The notes under the pieces: model-generated
Told to the model about the DNA's origin: nothing
The model's database searches: none
The model's input: only the letters and a program-made list of their open reading frames with translations
Part shown: positions 17,286 to 29,100 of the stretch, piece after piece
Layout: every line of letters starts with the position of its first letter
How positions within the stretch are numbered: the first letter of the stretch is position 1
Program-made: the position numbers and the translations under genes
From: Rubellimicrobium arenae
GTDB lineage: Bacteria > Pseudomonadota > Alphaproteobacteria > Rhodobacterales > Rhodobacteraceae
Length of the DNA stretch: 64,000 nt
Reading direction: 5' to 3'
Assembly: GCF_017916275.1 (NCBI RefSeq)
Contig: NZ_JAFMST010000002.1
Location: 62,001 to 126,000 of the forward strand

Positions 17286-18646
17286 GGGACTTGCCGATCG
17301 AAGCTGTGGCACCCAGGCCCGACCCGCTCGCCCCTGCCCTTAGCGAGGACGCCCTCGCGGCGGCCTTTGTGCAGGCTTATGGATCCACCTGGCGCTATGT
17401 GGCCGACTGGGGTTGCTGGCGCTTCTGGACTGGGACGCATTGGGCCCGAGACGAGGTCGGGGCCGTCCGTGAGTTGATCCGGCAGGTGTGTCGCTCGGCC
17501 GCCGTGGCCCATGATAAACCGGGTGAGGCCCGACGGATCGCCAGCGACAGGACCATTCGGGCCGTCGAGCGCATCGCGACCGCCGATCCCGCGATGGCCG
17601 CGCGCCCGTCTGATTGGGACACCTCGCCCATGGAGTTGAACACGCCGGCGGGTTTGGTCGATCTGGCGACCGGAGAGATCCGCCCGCACGACTCTAGCAT
17701 GCTGGTGACCCGCCTCACTGGCGCGAGCCCTGGGACGGGCTGCCCGAAGTTCATGGCCTTTCTGGATCAGATCACAGGCAGTGACGCCAGACTTGTCGCC
17801 TACCTGGCCCGGTTCTTCGGCTATTGCCTCACCGGCTCCACGCGAGAGCAGGTCTTCGTCTTTCTCGAAGGGCCGGGGGCGAACGGCAAGTCCGTCCTGC
17901 TGCAAACCATCGCTGCGGTGATGGGGGACTACGCCGCGACCGCCCCCTTGGAGACCTTCATGGCTTCCCAATCGGATCGTCACTCGACGGATCTGGCAGG
18001 GCTGCAAGGCGCGCGCCTCGTGCTGGTGCCGGAGGTCGAGGCGGGTCGCGCCTGGTCCGAGGCGAGGATCAAGACGATCACCGGGGGCGAGGAGATCAAA
18101 GCCCGCTTCATGCATCGCGACTTCTTCCCGTTCCGCCCGCAGTTCAAGCTGGCGGTGGCTGGCAATCACAGGCCCAGCCTGGCGCGGGTTGGCGAGGCGA
18201 TGCGGCGCAGGCTGCATCTCGTGCCCCTCACCGTGACGATCCCGCCCGAGCAGCGGGACAGGCAGCTGCCCGAGAAGCTCCGGGCCGAGCGCGACGGCAT
18301 CCTGGGCTGGATGCTGGCGGGCTGTGCCGAGTGGCAACTGATGGGACTCGCGCCCCCTCCCGCCGTCTCGTCTGCGGTCGAAGACTACTTCGCCGCCGAG
18401 GATGTCTTTGGACAGTGGGTGGCCGAGGAGTGCCGCACCGGTCCGCCCCTCAGTGCCACGGCCAAGCACCTGTATGGCTCCTGGTCCATCTGGGCGAAGG
18501 CTCGCGGGCACGAAGTGGGTTCGACAAAAACCTTGGGCGAGTTGCTCCGGGAACGCGGCCTCGCCCCCAAGAAGATAGGACGCGATCGAGGCTGGTCGGG
18601 CATTGCGCCGGACCGGAGAGCGTCGTCGGGGGAGGACGTCTCATGA
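17282..18646 (+). CDS. Phage/plasmid primase-helicase, P4/D5 family
   Basis: A 454-residue replication protein with a D5_N-type N-terminal half and an SF3-like helicase C-terminal half. The N-terminal part includes WGCWRFWTGTHWARD and MELNTPAGLVDLATGE. The P-loop is GPGANGKSVLL (residues ~198-208), followed by DLAGLQGARLVLVPEVE (Walker B-like), ITGGEEIKARFMHRDFF and the sensor-like FKLAVAGNHRPS, all typical of the family. It lacks the long N-terminal zinc primase domain of some members, so it is likely helicase-dominated. It starts within the stop of the HTH gene and overlaps the next gene by 4 bp. Confidence 0.9.
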   Translation: MRDLPIEAVAPRPDPLAPALSEDALAAAFVQAYGSTWRYVADWGCWRFWTGTHWARDEVGAVRELIRQVCRSAAVAHDKPGEARRIASDRTIRAVERIATADPAMAARPSDWDTSPMELNTPAGLVDLATGEIRPHDSSMLVTRLTGASPGTGCPKFMAFLDQITGSDARLVAYLARFFGYCLTGSTREQVFVFLEGPGANGKSVLLQTIAAVMGDYAATAPLETFMASQSDRHSTDLAGLQGARLVLVPEVEAGRAWSEARIKTITGGEEIKARFMHRDFFPFRPQFKLAVAGNHRPSLARVGEAMRRRLHLVPLTVTIPPEQRDRQLPEKLRAERDGILGWMLAGCAEWQLMGLAPPPAVSSAVEDYFAAEDVFGQWVAEECRTGPPLSATAKHLYGSWSIWAKARGHEVGSTKTLGELLRERGLAPKKIGRDRGWSGIAPDRRASSGEDVS

Positions 18647-18843
18647 ACCCCTACCCTGCCTCACGCATGAGCCCTGCCGAGCGCCGCACCGAGCTGTGCG
18701 CGATCCTGGCCACGGGGCTCAGGCGTCTGCGTCTCCGGGTCGTGCAGTCAAGCGTAGTATCCGACCTGACCGGAGAGAGTTCGCTTCACTCAGGCACCGA
18801 CCAGAGCGGTCATGCAACCACGTCCAATCGGAGAGTCGCATGA
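18643..18843 (+). CDS. Small conserved ORF heading the recombinase cassette
   Basis: The 66-residue product contains SRMSPAERRTELCAILATGLRRLRLR, a pattern I recall from short proteins upstream of DUF2924-recombinase pairs in alphaproteobacteria. It is basic and helical at the N-terminus and polar at the end. It overlaps the primase gene by 4 bp on one side and the DUF2924 gene by 4 bp on the other, so five genes (17076-20686) are chained by ATGA-type overlaps. Function is unknown. Confidence 0.65.
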   Translation: MNPYPASRMSPAERRTELCAILATGLRRLRLRVVQSSVVSDLTGESSLHSGTDQSGHATTSNRRVA

Positions 18844-19316
18844 CCACAATCTCACCCTCGCCGTCCACCTCGCCCGATCCCATCCCGGCGCGCCTTGCGG
18901 CGCTCAGGACCACCCCCACACCCGAACTCAAGCGCCAGTGGCGCGAGCTCTTCGAGAGCGAGCCGCCGACCTTCAACCGCCGCTACCTCGAGAGCCGTCT
19001 TGCCTACCGCATCCAGGAGCTGGCCTACGGCGGCCTGAAGCCCGAGACGGTGCGGCGGTTAGAGGCGCTGGGCGAGCAGCTCGACGGCGGCAACGTCGTG
19101 ACCCGCCGCATCCGGGCCGACCTGCGGCCCATCGCCGGCACGCGGCTCATCCGCGAGTGGCAGGGCGTGGAGCAGGTCGTGACCGTGCTCGCGGACGGCT
19201 TCGAGTGGCAGGGCCGGTCCTACCAGTCCCTCTCCGCCATCGCCCGCGCCATCACCGGCACCCGCTGGAACGGCTGGGTGTTCTTCGGGCTCAAGAACCA
19301 CCGGAGGGCGGGATGA
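18840..19316 (+). CDS. DUF2924 domain protein
   Basis: A 158-residue protein with the DUF2924 signature: LRTTPTPELKRQWRELFESEPP, then NRRYLESRLAYRIQELAYGGL, followed by GTRLIREWQGVEQVVTVL.DGFEWQGRSYQSLSAIARAITG and WNGWVFFGLK. The C-terminal part resembles the RAMA-like strand/helix unit often found beside DNA-acting enzymes. DUF2924 genes almost always precede a serine recombinase gene of this type, so a partner or directionality role in site-specific recombination is plausible but not known. It overlaps neighbours by 4 bp on both sides. Confidence 0.85.
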   Translation: MTTISPSPSTSPDPIPARLAALRTTPTPELKRQWRELFESEPPTFNRRYLESRLAYRIQELAYGGLKPETVRRLEALGEQLDGGNVVTRRIRADLRPIAGTRLIREWQGVEQVVTVLADGFEWQGRSYQSLSAIARAITGTRWNGWVFFGLKNHRRAG

Positions 19317-20686
19317 GGACGACAAGGACTAGCACGGCCTCGAAGACCAACGCCGCCCCGGCCTCTGGCCCTGCGCCTGTCACCAAGCCGCTCGTGCGCA
19401 AGCTCCGCTGCGCCGTCTACACCCGCAAGTCGTCCGAGGAAGGTCTCGAGCAGGAGTTCAACAGCCTCCATGCCCAGCGCGAAGCGTGCGAGGCCTACAT
19501 CGCGAGCCAGCGCTCGGAGGGCTGGGTGCTGGTGCGGGACCAGTACGACGACGGCGGCATCTCGGGGGGCACGCTGGAGCGCCCGGCCCTGCAGCGGCTC
19601 CTCTCGGACATCGAGGACGGGCTCGTGGACGTGGTGGTGGTCTACAAGATCGACAGGCTCAGCCGCTCGCTCATGGACTTCTCCAAGCTCGTGGAGGTGT
19701 TCGACCGCAATGGCGTGACCTTCGTCTCTGTCACCCAGTCGTTCAACACCACGACCAGCATGGGGCGGCTCACGCTCAACATCCTGCTCAGCTTTGCCCA
19801 GTTCGAGCGGGAGGTCACAGCCGAGCGCATCCGCGACAAGGTGCGCGCCTCCCGCATGAAGGGCATCTGGATGGGTGGCGTCCCGCCCCTGGGCTACCGC
19901 GTGGAGAGCCGCAAGCTTGTTGCCGACCCGGAGCGGGCCCCGCACGTGCGCTGGATCTTCGAGCGCTTCGCGGAGGTGGGCTCGGGCACGGTACTCACCC
20001 GGGAGCTCCGGGCGCGCGGCGTCACCACCCGGTCGGGCGGGCCGATCTCCAAGAGCGTGCTCTACCGCCTTCTCAGCAACCGAACCTACCTGGGCGAGGC
20101 CGTCTACAAGGGCACGAGCTACCCCGGCGAGCACGAGGGGATCGTTGATCGGGCGCTCTGGGACAAGGTCCACGCCATCCTGCAGGACAGCCCCCGGCTG
20201 CGCGCCAACCGGACACGGGCGCAGACCCCGGCGCTTCTGAAGGGCCTGATCTTTGGACCCGACAGAGCCGCGTTCTCGCCCAGTCACACGCGCAAGGGCG
20301 GGCGGCTCTACCGCTACTACGTGAGCCAGACGGTGCTGAAGCAGGGCACCGGGTCGTGTCCGGTGGGCCGGGTGCCCGCGGGCGAGATAGAGGCAGCGGT
20401 TGTCGATCAGCTCCGCGCCGTGTTCCGCCAGCCCGAGATCGTGGTGGGCACCTGGCGCGCCGCGCACAAGGAGGACGCTGCCATCACCGAGGCCGAGTCC
20501 CGCGAGGCGCTCCACCAACTCGATCCCCTGTGGGACGAACTCTTTCCGGCTGAGCAGGCGCGCATCGTGCAGCTTCTGGTCGAGCGCATCGACCTCACTC
20601 CCGAGGGGCTGAACCTCGCCCTGCGCGTGGACGGGCTCACTGGCCTCGTGCAGGAGATGGCCATCGGACTGGAGCAGGCCGCCTGA
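19313..20686 (+). CDS. Large serine recombinase (integrase of the element)
   Basis: A 457-residue protein. The resolvase domain starts at ~30: AVYTRKSSEEG with the catalytic Ser40 in the YxRxS setting, then DQYDDGGISGGTLERPALQRLL, VVVYKIDRLSRS and FERE.TAERIRDK. The recombinase domain follows (GYRVESRKLVADPE to LYRLLSNRTYLGE), then a C-terminal region without the usual zinc-ribbon cysteines (HTRKGGRLYRYYVSQ), as in the alphaproteobacterial branch that travels with DUF2924. Length fits that branch. It would insert or excise the element; no att site is visible in the window. Confidence 0.92.
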   Translation: MRTTRTSTASKTNAAPASGPAPVTKPLVRKLRCAVYTRKSSEEGLEQEFNSLHAQREACEAYIASQRSEGWVLVRDQYDDGGISGGTLERPALQRLLSDIEDGLVDVVVVYKIDRLSRSLMDFSKLVEVFDRNGVTFVSVTQSFNTTTSMGRLTLNILLSFAQFEREVTAERIRDKVRASRMKGIWMGGVPPLGYRVESRKLVADPERAPHVRWIFERFAEVGSGTVLTRELRARGVTTRSGGPISKSVLYRLLSNRTYLGEAVYKGTSYPGEHEGIVDRALWDKVHAILQDSPRLRANRTRAQTPALLKGLIFGPDRAAFSPSHTRKGGRLYRYYVSQTVLKQGTGSCPVGRVPAGEIEAAVVDQLRAVFRQPEIVVGTWRAAHKEDAAITEAESREALHQLDPLWDELFPAEQARIVQLLVERIDLTPEGLNLALRVDGLTGLVQEMAIGLEQAA

Positions 20687-21081
20687 TGCGCACGACCACC
20701 TTGCCCGACAGCCTCACCCTGCATGTGCCGCTGCGGCTGGTCCGGCGCGGCGGGCGCAAGGCGGTGGTGCTGCCGCAGGACACCCCTGCCCCACGGCCGC
20801 GGCTGGACAACACCCTCGTCAAGGCACTGGCCCGGGCGTTCCGCTGGAAGCGCATGCTGGACGCAGGGGAGGTCGCCACCATCGCTGAGCTGGCCCAGCG
20901 GGAACGGATCGCGCCGTCTCACCTCTCAAGGGTTCTGCGGCTGACGCTGCTCGCCCCCGAGATCATCGAGGCGATCCTTGACGGCCGCCAGCCCCCCGGT
21001 CTGGTGCTGGAGATGCTGCGGGAGGCGTTCCCGCCGGAATGGCACCAGCAGCTTGAATGGCTTCGGCATCACGTAGGTTAG
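20686..21081 (+). CDS. Helix-turn-helix protein downstream of serine recombinase
   Basis: A 131-residue product. After a strand-rich start (LTLHVPLRLVRRGGRKAVVLP) comes an HTH region: LVKALARAFRWKRMLDAGEV, then IAELAQRERIAPSHLSRVLRLTLLAPEIIEAIL. The final stretch PPGLVLEMLREAFPPEWHQQ matches proteins regularly encoded after such recombinases. It starts on the last base of the recombinase stop codon, so it belongs to the same operon. It is probably a DNA-binding accessory factor of the recombinase; this is inference from position and fold. Confidence 0.72.
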   Translation: MRTTTLPDSLTLHVPLRLVRRGGRKAVVLPQDTPAPRPRLDNTLVKALARAFRWKRMLDAGEVATIAELAQRERIAPSHLSRVLRLTLLAPEIIEAILDGRQPPGLVLEMLREAFPPEWHQQLEWLRHHVG

Positions 21082-21140
21082 CCTCCCCTGCCCCGCCTTG
21101 CGCCACCCCGCTGCCATCCATTAGGCCTAGGCCGGGTCAC

Positions 21141-21623
21141 GTGAAACTGAAAAAGAGCCAAGCCTCGAGTCTGCAGTCGGTCCGCGAGTTCTTTGCTGAG
21201 CACGCTCCGGAGATCGAGGTTCTCGTCACAGAGGAGAGCTCGGCCGCCGTGGCCCTTGCGGCCGTCGTCCATGACGTTGAACCGGCCCAGATCGCCAAGA
21301 CCATCTGCGTGCGCGTGGGCGAGACCACGATGCTGGTGGTGGCCAGCGGCACCGCGCGGCTGGACAACCGCAAGTTCAAGGACCGCTTCGGCACCAAGCC
21401 CCGCATGCTGGAAGCAGAAGAAGTGCTGTCAGCGACCAGTCACCCAATGGGCGGCGTATGCCCGTTCGGCCTACCTGCCCTACTGCCCGTCTACTGTGAA
21501 GTCTCGCTGCGCGCCTTCGAGGAAGTTGTGCCGGCCGCCGACGCCATCAACGCCGCCGTGCGGCTCACACCAGAGCGCCTGGCAGAGTTCACGGCCGCGG
21601 AGTGGGTGGGCATCTGCAAGTAG
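21141..21623 (+). CDS. YbaK/ProX-type aminoacyl-tRNA deacylase
   Basis: A 160-residue trans-editing domain protein. The YbaK/ProRS-editing fold is recognisable from VHDVEPAQIAKTICVRVG, LVVASGTARLDNRKFK, the MLEAEEVLSATSHPMGGVCPFGL loop (the conserved G-G-V-x-P-F-G) and LTPERLAEF. It would hydrolyse mischarged tRNA, probably Ala- or Cys-tRNA(Pro). I chose the GTG at 21141; an ATG at 21057 lies inside the previous gene. It follows the recombinase cassette on the same strand and may be a passenger of the element. The 21624-21980 region after it has no clear gene. Confidence 0.85.
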   Translation: MKLKKSQASSLQSVREFFAEHAPEIEVLVTEESSAAVALAAVVHDVEPAQIAKTICVRVGETTMLVVASGTARLDNRKFKDRFGTKPRMLEAEEVLSATSHPMGGVCPFGLPALLPVYCEVSLRAFEEVVPAADAINAAVRLTPERLAEFTAAEWVGICK

Positions 21624-21980
21624 CCCTTGTGGAGCATTCGGACGACGTTTGTCTCTCACGTGCTGACTCGCCCGACATTCACGGCGGACGGGCAACACCA
21701 GTGCCATCAACTCGCGCGGAAGTAGTGGGACTCGGCTTGCCCCCTGAGGTCCAGCAACTTAGCCTGTTCGCCGAAAGCACGGTGATGTCAGCTCAGTCCT
21801 AGGGCGCTCGGCAGGGCCGTCGCTGTCAGGGACGAGTAGGTTAGATGGAAACCGCCGAGCACATCATCCGCGATTCTGCTGTGAGCCGATCTCCTAGATG
21901 AGTCAGAGATATCTACGCTCGTAGGCTGGATAACCGCGATACCAAAATCGACAGAACATGACAGCAAAGAACACCCTCAA

Positions 21981-24079
21981 ATGATCGCAGACCACCTGAC
22001 CGGGATCGAACAGTTCGGCGCAGACCTCTGGAAGATGGCCGATGACCTGCGGGCCAACTCTGGTCTCGCGTCGAACGAGTACTTCATGCCCATCATGGGG
22101 CTCCTTTTCCTGCGGCAGGCCACGAACCGCTACTACGCAGCACTCGCCGCGATCGAGGCCGACAAAGCCGCCGGAAAGATGCCGGATCGTCCGCTGGTCG
22201 ACGCAGACTTCCGCCGCCGCCGAGCAATGCTGCTGCCTGAGGCAGCCCGTTATGATATGATCCTCGATATGCCCAAGGGTGGTCGGCTTGGTGAGGCGCT
22301 TACCGCCGCCATGGAGGAGGTAGAAGAGCATTTCCCTCCGCTTGCAGGCCAACTACCCAAGGACTACGAGCGCTTCGACGACGACCTGCTTGAAAGCATG
22401 ATGCGCAAGTTCGACACCGAAGCCCTGCGCAGCGCTTCGGGCGACGTCTTCGGCCGCATCTATGAATACTTCCTTGCCGAGTTCTCCAAGCAGGGCGCTC
22501 ATGACAGCGGTGAATTCTTCACCCCGCCGTCCATCGTCCAAACCATCGTCAACGTGATCGAACCCGATCATGGCATCGTATTCGACCCGGCGTGCGGCTC
22601 GGGCGGCATGTTCGTGCAGTCCAGCCATTTCATCGAGGACGCGGGCCAGGACACGATGAAGCGCGTCACGTTCTACGGCCACGAAAAGAACGAGACGACC
22701 GCGAAGCTCGCCCAGATCAATCTGGCTGTTCACGGCCTTCAGGGCACGATCCGGGCCGGTAACGAAGCCATCACCTACTACAAGGACCCGCACGAGCTCG
22801 TTGGTAAGTGCGACTTCGTGATGGCCAATCCACCTTTCAACGTGGACGAGGTCGACGCTGACAAGATCAAGGGCGACAAGCGGCTGCCCTTCGGCCTGCC
22901 GGGCGTGAACAAGGCCAAGAAGGTCTCGAACGCCAACTACCTGTGGATGTCCTACTTCTACAGCTACCTGAACGAGAACGGTCGCGCCGGTGTCGTCATG
23001 TCCAGCCAGGCATCCAGCGCCGGGCGGGACGAAGCCGTCGTGCGCCAGAAGCTGGTCGAAACCGGCGCCGTCGACGTGATGATCGATATCCGTGGCAACT
23101 TCTTCTACACGCGCACTGTGCCCTGCCAGCTGTGGTTCTTCGACCGGGCGAAGGAACGTGACCCGGCACGCGCCGATCACGTCCTGATGCTGGATGCGCG
23201 CAACATCTACCGAAAGGTGTCGCGCGCCATCTACGACTTCGCGCCCGAGCAGCAGAAGAACATCGCCGCCATTGTCTGGCTTTATCGGGGCCAAGTGGAC
23301 CGCTTTCTGCAACTTGTCGAAAGCTACGTTGCGCAGGCCATCAGCGCAGGCGAGGCAGCTGCGGAACCGTTGGCCGACTATGACGATACGCTCGGCAAGC
23401 TCGTCGATCTGGTGCAGCCCTTTGTCACCGAAAAGCGCGATCCGGATCCGCTGGCGGAGACCTGGGGCGAACTGACCCGCGCGCGGTCAACGCTGGGCGA
23501 AGATATCGCGGGGTTCGGCGCCACGGTGGCAGCGCGGGCAACGGCTTGGACCGACGCCGCGCGAGACAATGCCGGGCTGCATGCGGCGCGCACCGGGCTA
23601 AACCCCATGTCCGACCGCTGCCGTGACATGATCAAACAGATCGACTTGGCCGCCAAGCTAGCCGGGCGAGTTGTGGATACTGCTGTCAAGGAACTGGACT
23701 CCCGCGACCATGACCTCTGGCCCAATGCCGAGGTGACGCGCGCGCGCAAGGCGTTGGAGGCGGCGCGGGCCGCCGCGGTGGAAGCGTTGCGGGCTGCGCG
23801 GTACTTCGTGAAGCAGGCCGACTGGCTGCAGGAGCGCTTCCCAGATGCCGTCCTGCGCGATGTCGAAGGCTTGGTGAAACGGGTCAGCAGGGCCCACATC
23901 TCCGCCCATAACTACAGCCTGACGCCCGGACGCTATGTCGGCGTGGCGCCTGAGGAGGTGGACGAGGGTTTTGACTTCGAGGAGGCGCTACGGTCAATCC
24001 ATATCGACCTAAAAGGGCTGAACGAGGAAGCGGCAGAGTTGGCGGGGCGGATTGCCAAGAACTTTGAGGAGTTGGGGGC

Positions 24080-24083
<4 letters not shown>
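21981..24083 (+). CDS. hsdM: Type I restriction-modification methyltransferase subunit
   Basis: A 700-residue N6-adenine methyltransferase. An N-terminal helical HsdM_N domain is followed by the catalytic domain with FDPACGSGGMF (motif I, residues ~200-210) and NPPFN (motif IV, ~281), and the GEFFTPP loop before it. The last ~270 residues form a long helical, Ala/Arg/Glu-rich extension, beyond the ~500-530 residues of EcoKI-type HsdM. It works with HsdS to methylate the recognition site. It overlaps hsdS by 4 bp. Base composition is lower in GC than the core genes to the right. Confidence 0.95.
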
Positions 24084-25299
<1,216 letters not shown>

Positions 25300-25303
<4 letters not shown>

Positions 25304-26097
25304 CCGACGACTGGGGTGATCTCGCAGGCGCTGGCTTTGAGAATTTCCGCCTAAGTCATAGGGATCGAGCGCTTGGATTCATAGAGAACCATCGAGACTT
25401 CGAGGCGCAACTCTTCGCGATCAAGGGTGCCTTGGAACGCAACAAGGAGGCTGAGCAACGCGCGTCGGACAACATCCAGCACATGCGCGAGCAAATCAAC
25501 CTGCTTGCCCCCGAAGATCATCGCAACCGGGACCACTTGGACGACTACCTCACTGACATGTTCCATGACAGTGTCTATTCCGACGCGGCACACTCTATGG
25601 CCGCAGTGGGTATGCTAGCACCGTATTTTGAGTCTTTATTCGTTGCCCTCTTTGATGCCATTGGTAAGAAAGTGGGGAGTGACCTCGGCTCGGGAAAGCG
25701 AGCGAAGGCATTCCAAGAAATCTACTGGAATCCGCAGGTTGTCATAAGAGACAAGCGCATGGGGGACGATCTGGTAGTCGGCATCATGGAACTCGCAACG
25801 GAAGTCGGGCTCCTCACCTATCTGCCTCAGGATTTGGATAAGACTCTCAAAGCGCTATTCGCGTATCGCAATAACATGTTCCACAATGGGTTCGAATGGC
25901 CGCTTGAAACGCGCCAGAGATTCCAGAACCGTAGCGCAAACCAGCATTGGCCCAAAGACTGGTTTGAGCAATCCACATCGGGCGACGATCCGTGGATCTT
26001 CTATATGAGCGAGAAGTTCATCACTCGCTGTCTAGCCACAATTGACGAGGTGCTGGACGGCGTGGGGAGATTTCTCAAAGAGCGAAATGACGGATGA
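25300..26097 (+). CDS. HEPN-like protein inserted in the hsd operon
   Basis: A 265-residue soluble, mostly helical protein of no family I can name. Residues 190-195 read RNNMFH, an R-x4-H motif with the polar residue after Arg that is typical of HEPN ribonucleases, placed near the C-terminal end of a helix (LKALFAYRNNMFHNGFEWP). The first ~130 residues include a coiled-coil-like stretch (LERNKEAEQRASDNIQHM). It starts with GTG inside the hsdS stop and ends 9 bp before hsdR, so it is made with the RM enzyme. By analogy with PrrC, which is tied to a type I RM locus, it could be an RNase triggered when restriction fails. This is inference. Confidence 0.6.
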
Positions 26098-26106
26098 GTT
26101 AGTTGC

Positions 26107-29100
26107 ATGGCAGTAACGAGTATCAACAGCGAGGACAGGCTGGTCCAGAAGACCTTCGCCGCCCACTTAGAACAGATGCTGGGCTGGGAGAGCGTGTATG
26201 CCTGGAACCAGGAAACCTTCGGCCCGGATGGCACGCTGGGCCGCAAGGACACCAAGGACACTGTGCTGACCCGTGACCTAAGCGCCGCTCTCGCCCGCCT
26301 TAACCCCGACCTACCCGAGAAGGCAATTGAGGAAGCCGTCCGCGCGCTGACTGTATATGACGTCAGCCGGTCGATGGTGCAGCACAACCGGGACTTCCAC
26401 CGCCTGATCCGCGGCGGCGTGCCCGTCACCTATCGCGACGCCCAGGGCCGACAGAAATCCGCACGCGCCCGCGTGATCGACTTCGACAACGCCCCCGGCG
26501 CCAATCGCTTCCTTGCTGTGCGCGAGTTGAAGCTGACTGGAATCCGGACACCCAACTACAACCGCCGCGCCGATCTGGTCTGCTTCGTGAATGGCCTGCC
26601 GATGGTCTTCATCGAGTTGAAGGCCGTCTATAAGAATATCCGGGCTGGATTCGAGGGCAACCTGCGCGACTACGTGGACGAGAATGTCATCGCGCATGCG
26701 TTTCATCACAACGCCTTCCTGATCGTCTCAAACGGTGACAGCGCCCGCTATGGTTCGATTACGAGTGAATGGGAGCATTTCTACGAATGGAAGCGGCTGG
26801 ATGAGGGGGACGAGGGCAGCGTTGATGCCGAGCGACTTCTCAACGGCATGCTGGCGCATGACCGGCTGCTCGATCTCGTCGAGAACTTTCTCCTGTTCGA
26901 CGAGAGCAAGGCGGGAGCCGTGCGCAAGGTGGTAGCGAGAAACCACCAGGTCCTGGGCGTGAACCGCGCGGTAACATCAGTCGCACGGCAAGAAGCAATA
27001 AAGGCAAGTATCCCGGCCGGAGAGCGTCTACGGCACCGCGTGGTGGAGTTGCCGCTGGAGCCCAAGGCACCGGCGAAGCGCAGCAGGGGCGACCAAGCCC
27101 TTGTCTCGGCGGAGACAGCGCTGCCGTCCTTCGTCCCCGAGGGTCCCGTCGAGATCATCGAGCGGGCGCACCCCGATTTAGGCCGGCTGGGCGTGTTCTG
27201 GCATACGCAGGGCAGCGGAAAATCCTATTCCATGGCCTTCTTCGCCGAAAAGGTGCGGCGCAAGGTGCCGGGCAATTTTACCTTCCTGCTGATGACCGAT
27301 CGAAACGATCTGGACAGCCAGATCTACAAGACCTTCGTGGGCTGCGGCGTTGCCGGAAACGAGACTCCGCGCGCCACGTCCGGCGATGATCTCGAACGGA
27401 TCCTAAAGGACAATAACCAATATGTCTTTAGCCTGATCCACAAGTTCAACAAGGATGTCGACCCGAAGAAGCCCTACAGCCAGCGTGACGACATCATCGT
27501 GATCTCGGACGAGGCGCACCGCACCCAGGCGGGGCGGCTGGCCCGCAACATGCGTCTGTCGCTCCCCAATGCCGCCTTCATTGGCTTCACTGGCACGCCG
27601 CTGTTCAAGCAGGACGAGATCACCAAGCGCATCTTCGGCGAATATGTCTCGCGCTACGATTTCAAGCGGTCCGAGGAAGACGGGGCCACCGTCAAGCTGG
27701 TCTACGAAAACCGGGGCGAGAAGCTGGGCGTCGCCAAGACAGACCTGAACGAACAGATTGCTGAGAAGATAGAGGAGGCAGAGCTCGACCCCGATCAGGC
27801 GGCGCTTCTCGATAAGCTGCTCGGGAAGGACTACGAGGTCATCACCGCCGATGAGCGGCTCGACAAGATCGCAGCCGACTTCGTGGAGCACTGCGCGACG
27901 AGGTGGGAGTCCGGAAAAAGCCTCTTTGTGTGCATCGACAAGATTACCTGCGCCCGAATGCACCAGATGATTATCCCCCGATGGCGGGCGAAGGCGGCCG
28001 AAGTCAGGTTGGCAGCCGAAGCCAAGCAAACCGAAGCGGATGCAACTGTTGATGAGTCCCTGCGCGCTGTCCTCGCGGAGGAGGCGCAAGAGTTAGCTGA
28101 GCAGGCTACGTGGCTTGAGGAAACTATCGTCGAGATCATCATCAGCGAAGCGCAGAACGAGGTCGCGGACTTCAAAAAATGGGGGTTCGACATCATCCCG
28201 CACCGCGCCTTGATGAAGCAGGGCTTCGATACCGGGAATGGCGAACGGATTGATGTCGAGACAGCCTTCAAGAACCCCAAGCACCCGTTCCGCGTCGCAA
28301 TCGTCTGCGCGATGTGGTTGACCGGTTTCGACGTGGAATGCTTGTCGACGCTCTACATCGACAAGCCGATGAAGGCACACACGCTGATGCAGGCCATCGC
28401 GCGGGCAAACAGGGTGTATCCTGGCAAGGACTTCGGCCTGATCGTCGACTACAACGGGATGCTCGCCAGCCTACGAGCCGCGCTCGCCCAGTACGCGCTC
28501 GGTGATGATGGCACAGGTGGAGAAGAGATCATCGCACCCATCGAGGAGAGGGTGCAGGCCCTTCTCGAAGCTATCGAGGCAACCGAGGCCCATCTGCGCG
28601 GCCTTGGCTTCGACCCGACCGTGCTGCTCGGCTCGAAGGGCTTTGTGCGCATCAAGGGACTGAAGGACGCCGTAGAAGCGGTCTATTCGACGGACGAATC
28701 CAAGCGGCGCTTCGAGATTCTCGCACGGCAGGTATTCATTCGCTTCAAGGCGCTGCTGATGGAGCCCAGCGCGTGGGCACACGCCGAACGACACGACAAC
28801 ATCGAAGCGATCTACAAGAAGCTGACCGAGCGGCGCGACACGGCTGACGTGACTGGGCTGTTGAAGGAGTTGCACCGGATCGTCAACGAGGCCATCCGAA
28901 CGCAGGTGCCAGGAGACGACCAAGCCGAAGGGTTGACCTTCGACCTCAGTCAAATCGATCTTGAGAAGTTGCGCGATGAATTCCCTAAGGGAGTCAGGCG
29001 CAAAGCGACCGCGCTTCAGGACATCCGCGACATCGTCGAACAGAAACTCGCCGAGATGCTGGCGCGCAATCCAGCCAGGATGGACTATCAGGTGAAGTAT

